From DATKAS01 sp963733765 (GTDB lineage: Bacteria; Actinomycetota; Acidimicrobiia; Acidimicrobiales; DATKAS01), in assembly GCA_963733765.1 (NCBI GenBank), contig CAVTEI010000003.1:3162001-3226000 (forward strand): a stretch of DNA of 64,000 nt. The letters are read 5' to 3'. Made by a program: the position numbers and the translations under genes. This document shows positions 1 through 6,894 of the stretch, in pieces (within the stretch, counting starts at the first letter, position 1; every line of letters starts with the position of its first letter). A model generated the notes under the pieces. That model saw only the letters and a list, made by a program, of their open reading frames with translations, did no database searches and had not been told where the DNA came from.

Positions 1-326
1 CGGCACTCCTCCAACGACAGCTCGGCGACCGGGCCAGCGAGGCTCTCGCCGCTCTCGGTGCATCGGCCGGCTCGGCACCCGGTCCCCCACTTCGCCTGTG
101 TGTACGTCGCCGCGAAGCCCAGTCGCGAGGCGGGGCATAGCGACGGCGCTCATGCAACGCACCTGCAGACCTGCGACACGGACGATTCGGCGCTCACCTC
201 GTCTCTACGAACGAGCGGAATCTGTCCTTCTATCGACGGCTCGGCTTCGAGCTCACGACGAAGTGCGGTCGCCGAGGCGCGGTCACGTTCCGACCGATGT
301 GGCGCAGTCCGTCAACTTTGGGTTGA
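1..326 (+). pseudogene. GNAT acetyltransferase, C-terminal part, frameshifted and cut by window edge
   Basis: No single frame is open here, but pieces of one GNAT-type N-acetyltransferase can be read by hopping frames. Frame 1 gives a strand ending FACVYVAAKPSR, frame 2 gives the acetyl-CoA-binding segment RRGIATALM (about 130-155), frame 1 resumes with HLQTCDTDDSA, and frame 3 gives the typical GNAT tail NERNLSFYRRLGFEL, ending at TGA 324-326. At least three single-base shifts in 330 bases are needed, so this is either a dead gene or poor sequence. The stop lies inside the first operator of the next gene. The family call rests on motif order; the substrate is unknown. Confidence 0.6.
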
Positions 327-353
327 CGAAAGCAGCGTCAACATATGGTTGAC
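311..353. promoter_or_regulatory. Twin 17-bp operators GTCAAC-N5-GTTGAC
   Basis: Two perfect inverted repeats of the same design lie side by side: GTCAAC-TTTGG-GTTGAC at 311-327 and GTCAAC-ATATG-GTTGAC at 337-353, 26 bp centre to centre. The second ends two bases before the ATG at 356. No Shine-Dalgarno sequence precedes that ATG, and a plausible -10 (CATATG, 342-347) with a weak -35 (TTGGGT, 318-323) would give a leaderless mRNA. The sites therefore sit on the promoter. Because the adjacent gene carries an HTH segment, autorepression is the simplest reading (inference). Confidence 0.7.
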
Positions 354-355
354 GA

Positions 356-1084
356 ATGACTGAGTTCCCCATCGCTCTCGACAGCCTCATCGGATACGTC
401 CACGCGCTGCACCCGGAGGGCGACGCGTTGGATCGTCTGTCGGAGGCGGTCGCCGTGAGCGAGCGGCTCAATGATCAGGCTGACTCGCTCATCGGCCACT
501 TCGTCGACCAGGCCCGCCGCTCCGGCGCATCGTGGAGCGAGATCGGCGCCAGCATGGGAGTCAGCAAGCAGGCCGCACAGAAGCGATTCGTGCCGCGATG
601 GGACGACACCTCGTTCGGGTCAGGCCGCTTGTTCTCGCGGTTCACGCCTCGTGCGCGCAACACGGTGCTCGCAGCACAGGCGTGGGCTCGCGCTCAGGGC
701 GACGACGAGATCGACGTCGGCCATCTCGTTCTCGGGCTGCTGAGCGAGCCCCACGCCATCGCAGCCTCGGTGATCCACGAGGCGGGCATCACCGACGAGC
801 GACTCAAGGACGCGCTCGGCGCGACGGAGGCCACCCCCGCCGTCGCGCCAGCGCCCGACCCCGCCTCCGGTCGGTTGACGTTCACCGCTGAGGCCGGGAC
901 GGTGATGGAGACAACGCTGCGCGTCGCGCTCAGCCTCGTCCACAACTACATCGGCACCGAGCACATCCTGCTGGCGATCCTCGAGGGCGACACGAACGAG
1001 GCGCGGCTGCTCTCGGAGCTCGGCCTCTCGGCGCAGCTCGCGAGGACCAAGGTGCTGGAGCGTCTCGCGAAGCTCAGCGGTTAG
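356..1084 (+). CDS. HTH plus double Clp-N domain protein
   Basis: The 242-residue protein has two parts. Residues 1-80 are helical and contain an HTH-like segment (SWSEIGASMGVSKQAAQ, about 58-75). Residues about 85-150 and 170-240 are two copies of the Clp N-terminal repeat, seen as FTPRARNTVLAAQ with HLVLGLLSE, then FTAEAGTVMETTL with HILLAILEG. There is no AAA+ ATPase module, so it is not a Clp unfoldase. Clp-N repeats normally bind substrates or adaptors. An HTH joined to Clp-N suggests a transcription factor that senses a ligand or damaged protein. The start is the ATG directly after the twin operators. Its target genes are unknown. Confidence 0.8.
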   Translation: MTEFPIALDSLIGYVHALHPEGDALDRLSEAVAVSERLNDQADSLIGHFVDQARRSGASWSEIGASMGVSKQAAQKRFVPRWDDTSFGSGRLFSRFTPRARNTVLAAQAWARAQGDDEIDVGHLVLGLLSEPHAIAASVIHEAGITDERLKDALGATEATPAVAPAPDPASGRLTFTAEAGTVMETTLRVALSLVHNYIGTEHILLAILEGDTNEARLLSELGLSAQLARTKVLERLAKLSG

Positions 1085-1106
1085 ACGCCGCGACTAGACA
1101 CCGCGG

Positions 1107-2081
1107 TTAGCTCCGTCCGGCGAGCTGTTCGAGCAGGGCATCGTCGGCGCTGAAGTCGTACTCGAACAAGTCGCGTCCCTCGCGGGCGAACCACTCGTAG
1201 GAATCCGTGTACCCAGCCTCGAGGCCGTACGCGGGCGCCCATTCGAGGTCGGAGAGCGCCTTGTCGATCGAGATGATCGCTCCCCCGACGATGGCTTCTC
1301 CCCAGTGCACGAGGGGATGGTGCGCACGCTTCGCGACGTCGAGGGGTACGTGCACGACATCGGGTCGCACGCCGACTGCGCGCGCCATCAGCTCGATGCA
1401 GCCCAGCACGCTCGTCACCTCGCGGCCGGCAACGTTGTAGATCTGGGTGTGCGCGTTCGCGTTCCCGATGAGCGCCACCATGATCCGGGCGACGTCTTGC
1501 ACGTGCACGAGGTGGACGAACGGAAAGCCCTCACCCGGAATCAGAATCGGCCGCCCGAGCTCGAGGCGGCGAAAGAAGATCGGCTCACGGGTGACGAGAG
1601 GCGACCGGGGCCCGATGGTGTGGGTGACGCGGAGCGATGTTGCGTGGAGGTCGTCCATCGCGAGGAGATAGTTCTCACAGTTGACCTTGCCGACCCCGTA
1701 GGCCTTCCGTGGATCCTTGTCGTCGGCAGCGTGCGTGGGGTGCTTCTCCGCGATCGGCTGGATGAAGCTGCGCTTGTACACCGCGACCGAGCTCGTGAAC
1801 ACGAACTGCGCGACCCGCCCGCGGAACAGGTCGACCATCGGCTCGAGGTCGCGGACGGTGTAGGCGGTGTTGTCGAAGACAATGTCGAAGGCGTCTCGGT
1901 ACGGGGCCAACGTCTCGTGGATCGCGCCTGGGACCTGGCGGTCGCCGTGCAGCCGCCGCACGCCGTCGGGCAGCGGCGCCTCGTGGCTGTTCATGACGGT
2001 GACCTCATGGCCCTGGCGCGCGAGCTCGAACACGAGATGCAGACCGATGTATCGATTGCCCCCCATCACCAGCACGCGCAT
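1107..2081 (-). CDS. NAD-dependent epimerase/dehydratase family protein
   Basis: The 324-residue protein belongs to the extended SDR superfamily. The N-terminal dinucleotide motif MGGNRYIG follows the first strand, and the YxxxK catalytic pair appears as YGVGK near the middle, after the typical FTSSVAVY segment. The variant GGNRYIG start resembles the CSP41-like branch of NAD-epimerases, some of which bind RNA or act on sugars. An upstream extension to 2168 is open but looks non-native, so I start at the ATG 2081, where the Rossmann strand begins. It is divergent from the membrane-protein gene at 2107. The substrate is unknown. Confidence 0.85.
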   Translation of the reverse strand: MRVLVMGGNRYIGLHLVFELARQGHEVTVMNSHEAPLPDGVRRLHGDRQVPGAIHETLAPYRDAFDIVFDNTAYTVRDLEPMVDLFRGRVAQFVFTSSVAVYKRSFIQPIAEKHPTHAADDKDPRKAYGVGKVNCENYLLAMDDLHATSLRVTHTIGPRSPLVTREPIFFRRLELGRPILIPGEGFPFVHLVHVQDVARIMVALIGNANAHTQIYNVAGREVTSVLGCIELMARAVGVRPDVVHVPLDVAKRAHHPLVHWGEAIVGGAIISIDKALSDLEWAPAYGLEAGYTDSYEWFAREGRDLFEYDFSADDALLEQLAGRS

Positions 2082-2106
2082 CAGCCGAAACGTACCGTGA
2101 TCGGCG

Positions 2107-2557
2107 GTGCGCGCCCTCGCCAGCGCCGGAGCCGGCTTTCTGCTCGCCGTCCTCTGGTTCGACCTCATGTTCGACGTGCAAGCTCGCGGGCATCGCGCGC
2201 CAGAGCTGCCGGACGATGTCCTGGCATCGATCGCCGGCTACTACGCCCGCGTCACGACGGCGGCGCGTCCGATGAACCGGCTCGTCGCGGCTCGCGATGC
2301 TCGTGACCCTCGGGGCGCTCATCGCCGAGCTCTTCGGCGACGAGCTTCCCGTGTGGCGGGCAGCCGCATCGCTTGCGCTGACGTTCGCGGCGGTCGCGCT
2401 GGCTGCCGCGCACACCGTGCCGAGTGCGGTCCGCCTCGGCGCCCGGCACGACGACACGCTGACGCAGAGCCGGATGGCCCGTTCGATCCTCCGTGACCAC
2501 CTGTTCTGCGTGGCCGCGATCGTTGCGGTGCTCCTCCTCCAGCTGCTGCCCGCCTGA
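2107..2557 (+). pseudogene. Small membrane protein, frameshifted
   Basis: Two overlapping frames make one protein of about 150 residues. It starts at GTG 2107 (frame 1) with a first membrane segment FLLAVLWFDLMFDV and the stretch ASIAGYYARVTTAARPMNRLVA. It then continues in frame 2 from about 2290 with MLVTLGALIAELF, a long hydrophobic segment ASLALTFAAVALAAAHTV and a C-terminal segment IVAVLLLQLLPA. One inserted base near 2280-2295 explains the break. Four membrane segments are visible. I recognise it only as a conserved actinobacterial membrane protein of unknown function. The frameshift may be a sequencing error. Confidence 0.6.
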
Positions 2558-2560
2558 CCA

Positions 2561-2590
2561 TTGACATGTGACCTTATGGTCACCTATTGT
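2561..2590 (+). promoter_or_regulatory. Promoter with dyad in the spacer
   Basis: A consensus -35 box TTGACA (2561-2566) and a good -10 box TATTGT (2585-2590) are separated by 18 bp. A perfect dyad GTGACC-TTAT-GGTCAC (2568-2583) fills the spacer, an ideal place for a repressor or an activator that untwists the promoter. A strong ribosome site AGGAGG (2605-2610) and the ATG at 2617 follow. The regulator is not evident in the window. START-fold genes like the two downstream are often paired with ArsR-type regulators, so that family is one candidate. Confidence 0.7.
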
Positions 2591-2616
2591 CAGTTCGACG
2601 ACACAGGAGGACGACC

Positions 2617-3069
2617 ATGGAAAAGGTGTTCGAGATCTACATCCGCACCACGCCCGAGCGGCTGTGGGAAGCGATCACGTCGAGCGACATCCGCAGCAAG
2701 TACCAGTTCGGCAGCCGCATCACCTCCGACTGGACGCGCGGGTCTCGCTTCGAGATGGCGCATCCGAACGCGGACGGCTTGCTCGGCGAGGGAGTCAACC
2801 TCGAGATCGACCCGCCGCGCCGGCTGGTGCAGAGCATGATCGCCCTCTGGAGCGACGACGTGAAGAACGAAGGGCCGTCGCGGATCACGTGGGAGATCGA
2901 GCCGGTCGGCGATTCGTGCCGCCTGGTGGTGACGCACGACGAGCTTCGGGAGGATGCCAACGACGAGCTGTACGGCGGATGGCCGATGATCCTGTCCGGG
3001 CTCAAGACCTGGCTCGAGACCGGGCAGCTCCTGACGACGCCAGGCTCGCTCATGTACGGCAACAGCTGA
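2617..3069 (+). CDS. SRPBCC/AHSA1-type START-fold protein
   Basis: The 150-residue protein opens with KVFEIYIRTTPERLWEAIT, the usual first strand and helix of AHSA1-like SRPBCC proteins, and has the later pattern SRITWEIEP with RLVVTHDEL. These proteins form a deep hydrophobic pocket and bind or alter small ligands. No ligand can be named here. The start at 2617 is fixed by AGGAGG six bases upstream; longer upstream starts would begin inside the promoter. It is the first gene of a pair with the START-fold gene at 3089, 19 bp downstream. Confidence 0.85.
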   Translation: MEKVFEIYIRTTPERLWEAITSSDIRSKYQFGSRITSDWTRGSRFEMAHPNADGLLGEGVNLEIDPPRRLVQSMIALWSDDVKNEGPSRITWEIEPVGDSCRLVVTHDELREDANDELYGGWPMILSGLKTWLETGQLLTTPGSLMYGNS

Positions 3070-3088
3070 ACGAACAGGGAGGAGACGC

Positions 3089-3706
3089 GTGAGCGACATC
3101 CTCAGCAGAGTCTCGACGGAGTCCACCCGTGATGCGACCGGTCACGGGTGGACGGAGTGGCTGAAGATCCTCGACCGCGCCGGCGCCGCCGAGTGGAGCC
3201 ACCGGCGCATCGTGGCTCATCTCGAGGCCCAGCATCCCGACGTGTCGAGTTGGTGGCGGCAGACGATCTCGGTCGGCTACGAGCAGGCGAGGGGCAAGCG
3301 CCTCGTGGGCCAGACGGCGTCGGTCGGTTTCGAAATTGGTGTGCAACGCAGCACCGCCGCCCCGCTGTCCAGGACGTGGAAGGTGATCGTGTCGCAGCCT
3401 GACCTCTGGCTCGGGGACATGCCGAAGGTTGCGGCGGGCGAGGAGTACTCGGTGCGCGCAAACAAGGGACTACGCGGGGCGCGGGGCGAGTTCCGCGTCG
3501 TCAAGCCTCGTGACCGGCTGCGGATGACCTGGCAGCCGACGGGATGGACCGAGCCGGCCACGCTGCAGCTCACCCTCTCGACATCCACGTCCGGCAAGAC
3601 CGCAATCCACGCACACCTCGAGAAGCTTCCCAACGCGAAGGCGCGCGACGAGATGCGCGGGTATTGGCGCGCTGCCCTCGAGCGGATCGTCGCCGCGACA
3701 GCCTGA
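3089..3706 (+). CDS. DUF4287-like plus SRPBCC two-domain protein
   Basis: This 205-residue protein has an N-terminal helical domain (about 15-75, with TGHGWTEWLKILDRAGAAEWSHRRIVAHL and the WWRQTISVGYEQ segment) typical of DUF4287-like proteins, then a START-fold domain (about 80-200) with FRVVKPRDRLRMTWQP. The same domain pair is common beside AHSA1 genes in actinobacteria. It starts at GTG 3089 behind AGGGAGGAG and is co-transcribed with the gene at 2617, presumably from the 2561 promoter. Biochemical function is unknown. Confidence 0.8.
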   Translation: MSDILSRVSTESTRDATGHGWTEWLKILDRAGAAEWSHRRIVAHLEAQHPDVSSWWRQTISVGYEQARGKRLVGQTASVGFEIGVQRSTAAPLSRTWKVIVSQPDLWLGDMPKVAAGEEYSVRANKGLRGARGEFRVVKPRDRLRMTWQPTGWTEPATLQLTLSTSTSGKTAIHAHLEKLPNAKARDEMRGYWRAALERIVAATA

Positions 3707-3718
3707 CGCTCGCGACCC

Positions 3719-4126
3719 ATGAATGACTTCGAGACGAAGGTCGTTGCGGGACCGGCCGATGCAATCGCGCCGGACGGTTCTGAGGTCCGCATCCTGGCGA
3801 GTCTCCCGGGGGGCAGCATGGCCCACTTCTCTCTGGCGGCGGGTGCAACCTCGGCGGCCGTGCGACATCACACGGTCGATGAGCTCTGGTACTTCGTCTC
3901 CGGCCGCGGCGAGATGTGGCGGTCGGCCAGCGGCGCGAGCGAGGTCGTCGCGGTGGAGGCCGGAGTCAGCACTTCGATCGCGGCAGGCACCGCATTTCAA
4001 TTCCGGTCGACGAGTGGCGACGCCCTCGTCGCAGTAGGCGTCACCATGCCGCCGTGGCCCGGAACCGGAGAGGCCGAGATCGTGCCAGGACCCTGGTCGC
4101 CCACCGTCGAACCTGGCCCGACCTGA
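3719..4126 (+). CDS. Cupin-domain protein
   Basis: This 135-residue single-domain protein has a recognisable cupin: RHHTVDELWYFVSGRGEM matches cupin motif 1 (HH, then E, then G), and GTAFQFRSTSGDALVAV matches the second motif but lacks the usual second-motif histidine. Metal binding would then rely on the two histidines and the glutamate of motif 1. It lies 12 bp after the START-fold gene and is probably the last gene of that operon. Its stop is 3 bp from the stop of the convergent molybdopterin gene. The substrate is unknown. Confidence 0.8.
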   Translation: MNDFETKVVAGPADAIAPDGSEVRILASLPGGSMAHFSLAAGATSAAVRHHTVDELWYFVSGRGEMWRSASGASEVVAVEAGVSTSIAAGTAFQFRSTSGDALVAVGVTMPPWPGTGEAEIVPGPWSPTVEPGPT

Positions 4127-4129
4127 ACT

Positions 4130-6142
4130 TCAGGAAGTCACGAGGCTGAGCTCGACGCGAGGCGTGAAGATAGGTGCGCCGCCCATGTCGGCGACCTCCT
4201 GGCTCGTCAACACGTTGACGCCCGCCCCGCCAGCAAAGTCGCCACCCCACCAGTTGGACAACAGCTCGAGAGTCCCGAGGAGCACGTCGTCGGCGACCTC
4301 GGCCGCCACCTCGATCTCTCCGGAGTCGCTGCGCAGCCTCACCCTTGCACCGTCGGTGACACCCACGCGCCCGGCGTCCGCGGTGGCCATGCGCACGATA
4401 GGTGCCCCCGCCATGCGATGCAGCCTGGCGTGGTTGACGAACGTCGAGTTCAAGAAATGGTGCGACTTCGGCGTGAGGACGGTGAATCGACCATCGTCCG
4501 GTTCGGGATCACGGCCGTCGGGCACCGAGTCGAGGCCGAGCGCGCCGGCCCGCTCGCTGAGCAGGTCCACCTTCACCCCGGGGCGATCGGAGACCATGAC
4601 CTTGGCCCAGCCCCGTTCACGGACACCGTCGGCGACCTCGAGCGGATAGGCGGCGAGATAGGTGGCCAGGAGCTCCTCGTCATCGTCGGCGAACGACTTG
4701 TGGCTGAACCGCTCATCGACATCCGCCATCACGCTCGCCATCATCCGGAAGATCTCGGTGTTCGGTCGGCTCTGCCCCCGCGGCGCAATGGCAGGTCGGT
4801 TCAGCGTGAGATACCGGTGCCCCCACGACCACAGCACATCGAGATGCTCGAGCTGCGTCGTCGCGGGAAGCACCACATCGGCGTACCGCGTCGTGTCCGT
4901 CGCGAACTGTTCGATCGAGACGGTGAACAGGTCGTCGCGCGCCAGACCCTTGCGGACCGCGGTGGTGTCCGGCGCCACCACCATCGGGTTGCTGTTGTAG
5001 GCAATGAGCCCCGTCAACGGAGGCTCGCCATCGAGGTCACCGGCGAGAGCACGGCCGAGCAGCACCATGTTCACCTGCCGGTTGGGCCGATCGCCGCGAA
5101 GCTCGGGGCGAGCCATCTCGGCGTGCGGACGCTGGAAGGTTCCCGCGGAGTGGACCAACGCTCCACCACCGGGGTGGCGCCACGCGCCGGTGACTGCCGG
5201 CAGCATCAGCGCGGCCCGCACGCCCTGGCCCGAGTCGGCGTGGCGCTGGGCCCCGGGCCCGATCTTGAGGAACATCGGCCCTGAGGCGATCAGCCGGGCG
5301 AATGCCGCGATCTGTTCCTCACTGAGCCCGGTCGCGGCGGCCGCGCGCGGCAATGGCCACTCCCCCGCACGCGCTCGCAGCTCGTCGACTCCCCGTGCCC
5401 GCTCCGCGAGGAACGACTCGTCCGCGAGTTCCTCCGCGAACAGCACGTGCATCACGCCGAGCGCGAGGGCCGCGTCGCTCCCAGGACGCAGCTGCAGATG
5501 GATGTCGGCGGCACGCGCGGTCTTCGTGTGCACGGGGTCGACACAAACGATCGTTGCGCCCCGCTTCCGCGCGTCGAGGAAGAACTTCCACAGGTGCAGG
5601 TGCGTCGAGAACATGTTCGCTCCCCAAGCGACGACCGTGCGCGCGTGGACGGCATCCTCGATGTCCGCACCCTGCCAGCCGGGGTACGTCAGCCCCCATG
5701 CCGTCGCGCCAGCCGCGAAGCAGATCGTGCCTTCGAGGCTGGCGGCGCCGAGTGCGTTGCAGAACCGGGCATCCATCGCCGGGCCGCCCTGCAGCACGCC
5801 CTGGGTGCCCATGTAGTTCCAGGGCAGCACGCTCGTGCCGCCCCCGCGCTCCACCGCGTCGACGAGCCCGTCGCGCACACGCGCCAACGCCTCGTCCCAC
5901 GTTGCCTCCCGGAACGCGTTGCTCCCCTTCTCTCCCGTGCGGATCAGCGGGCTCAAGAGCCGGTCGGTGTGGTACGTGCGCTCCTCGTACTTCTGCACCT
6001 TCACGCAAAGGTGACCCGCCGTGACGGGATGCTCGGGATCGCCGTGGATCGCCGTCACGACACCATCGTCGACATCGGCGATCCACGCGCAGGTGTCCGG
6101 GCAGTCGTGCGGGCACGCTCCGCGCACTTCGATCCGAGCCAT
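4130..6142 (-). CDS. Molybdopterin-dependent oxidoreductase with [4Fe-4S] site
   Basis: This 670-residue protein is of the DMSO-reductase superfamily. The N-terminus has CPHDCPDTC followed by LCVK about 27 residues later, the four cysteines that hold a [4Fe-4S] cluster. The molybdopterin domain and a C-terminal dinucleotide-binding barrel (LTPKSHHFLNSTF to MGGAPIFTPRVELS) follow. No twin-arginine leader is present, so it should be cytoplasmic. The ATG at 6142 is preceded by GAGAGGGG; a GTG two codons earlier is also possible. No electron-transfer partner subunit is adjacent. It is divergent from the TetR gene at 6303, with a dyad between them, so shared control is likely. Confidence 0.88.
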   Translation of the reverse strand: MARIEVRGACPHDCPDTCAWIADVDDGVVTAIHGDPEHPVTAGHLCVKVQKYEERTYHTDRLLSPLIRTGEKGSNAFREATWDEALARVRDGLVDAVERGGGTSVLPWNYMGTQGVLQGGPAMDARFCNALGAASLEGTICFAAGATAWGLTYPGWQGADIEDAVHARTVVAWGANMFSTHLHLWKFFLDARKRGATIVCVDPVHTKTARAADIHLQLRPGSDAALALGVMHVLFAEELADESFLAERARGVDELRARAGEWPLPRAAAATGLSEEQIAAFARLIASGPMFLKIGPGAQRHADSGQGVRAALMLPAVTGAWRHPGGGALVHSAGTFQRPHAEMARPELRGDRPNRQVNMVLLGRALAGDLDGEPPLTGLIAYNSNPMVVAPDTTAVRKGLARDDLFTVSIEQFATDTTRYADVVLPATTQLEHLDVLWSWGHRYLTLNRPAIAPRGQSRPNTEIFRMMASVMADVDERFSHKSFADDDEELLATYLAAYPLEVADGVRERGWAKVMVSDRPGVKVDLLSERAGALGLDSVPDGRDPEPDDGRFTVLTPKSHHFLNSTFVNHARLHRMAGAPIVRMATADAGRVGVTDGARVRLRSDSGEIEVAAEVADDVLLGTLELLSNWWGGDFAGGAGVNVLTSQEVADMGGAPIFTPRVELSLVTS

Positions 6143-6248
6143 GAGCACCCCTCTCGCTCCCCCTACTTCATCACGCGCGCGGCACGGTCACGAGCGTCCA
6201 CGAGGGCGGCTCCTCCTCGCGTGGCAGCCGCTGCCAGATGGCAGTCAA

Positions 6249-6270
6249 TGACGCATGTCACATTGCGTCA
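6249..6270. promoter_or_regulatory. Operator-like dyad TGACGCA-N8-TGCGTCA
   Basis: Perfect 7-bp arms TGACGCA (6249-6255) and TGCGTCA (6264-6270) lie between the start codons of the divergent molybdopterin and TetR genes. An inner TGTCA adds partial symmetry. Length, arms and position fit a TetR-family operator. A TetR protein bound here could repress both its own operon with the ABC exporter and the molybdopterin gene (inference). Confidence 0.65.
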
Positions 6271-6302
6271 GATCAAACCCGCTGCGAGGCTGTTCGGTCG
6301 TG

Positions 6303-6887
6303 ATGGAAGCAGGCCTGCGGGAGCGCAAGAAGGAGCGAACGAGGCAGGAGCTCATGCGCTCGGCGCTCGACCAGTTCGCCGCGCGTGGCTTCGACCAGGT
6401 CACCGTCGAGGACATCGCCAGCGCCTGTGACGTGTCGCCGCGCACGTTCTTCCGCTACTTCTCGTCGAAGGAAGACGTGCTCTTCGCCGAGAGCGACCGG
6501 TCCCTCGTCGGGCTGCTCGACGCGCTGTCGCACCAACCTCGCGACCTCCCGGTGCTCCTCGCGCTCCAGCAGTCCGTACGTGCGCTCGCCGACAACTACG
6601 AGCACCAGAAGATCGACGTGCGCCTCCGCCACCAGATCATCCTGGCGACCCCCGCCCTCCGCACCCGCGTCGGCGAGCGTCACCAGGGCTGGGAGACCGC
6701 GGTCATCGATCAGCTCCACGTCACTGGCCACACCGTCGGCATGAGCGAGCTCGACGTCCGTCTGGTCGTCGCGGCCTCTCTGACGGGGTTGCGCGTCGCC
6801 ATGTCCCAGTGGACGAGCGAATCAGAAGACGCCGACCTCACAACCCTGATCGACGCGACCTTCGACCGCCTGCGGCAAGGGTTCTGA
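6303..6887 (+). CDS. TetR-family transcriptional regulator
   Basis: This 194-residue protein has an N-terminal TetR HTH (about 8-55): RKKERTRQELMRSALDQF, then the DNA-reading helices around VEDIASACDVSPRTFFRYFSSKEDVLF. The C-terminal helical domain carries the ligand pocket and dimer interface and is too variable for a ligand guess. The open frame extends to 6255, but that would start inside the dyad, so I use ATG 6303. It lies 7 bp upstream of the first ABC exporter gene, so the three genes form an operon. It probably binds the dyad at 6249. Confidence 0.88.
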   Translation: MEAGLRERKKERTRQELMRSALDQFAARGFDQVTVEDIASACDVSPRTFFRYFSSKEDVLFAESDRSLVGLLDALSHQPRDLPVLLALQQSVRALADNYEHQKIDVRLRHQIILATPALRTRVGERHQGWETAVIDQLHVTGHTVGMSELDVRLVVAASLTGLRVAMSQWTSESEDADLTTLIDATFDRLRQGF

Positions 6888-6894
6888 GCGACCG

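Noticed and set aside
1305..2306. 333-codon plus-strand frame opposite the epimerase
   Set aside because: Composition is that of an antisense frame and it crosses the promoter side of two real genes.
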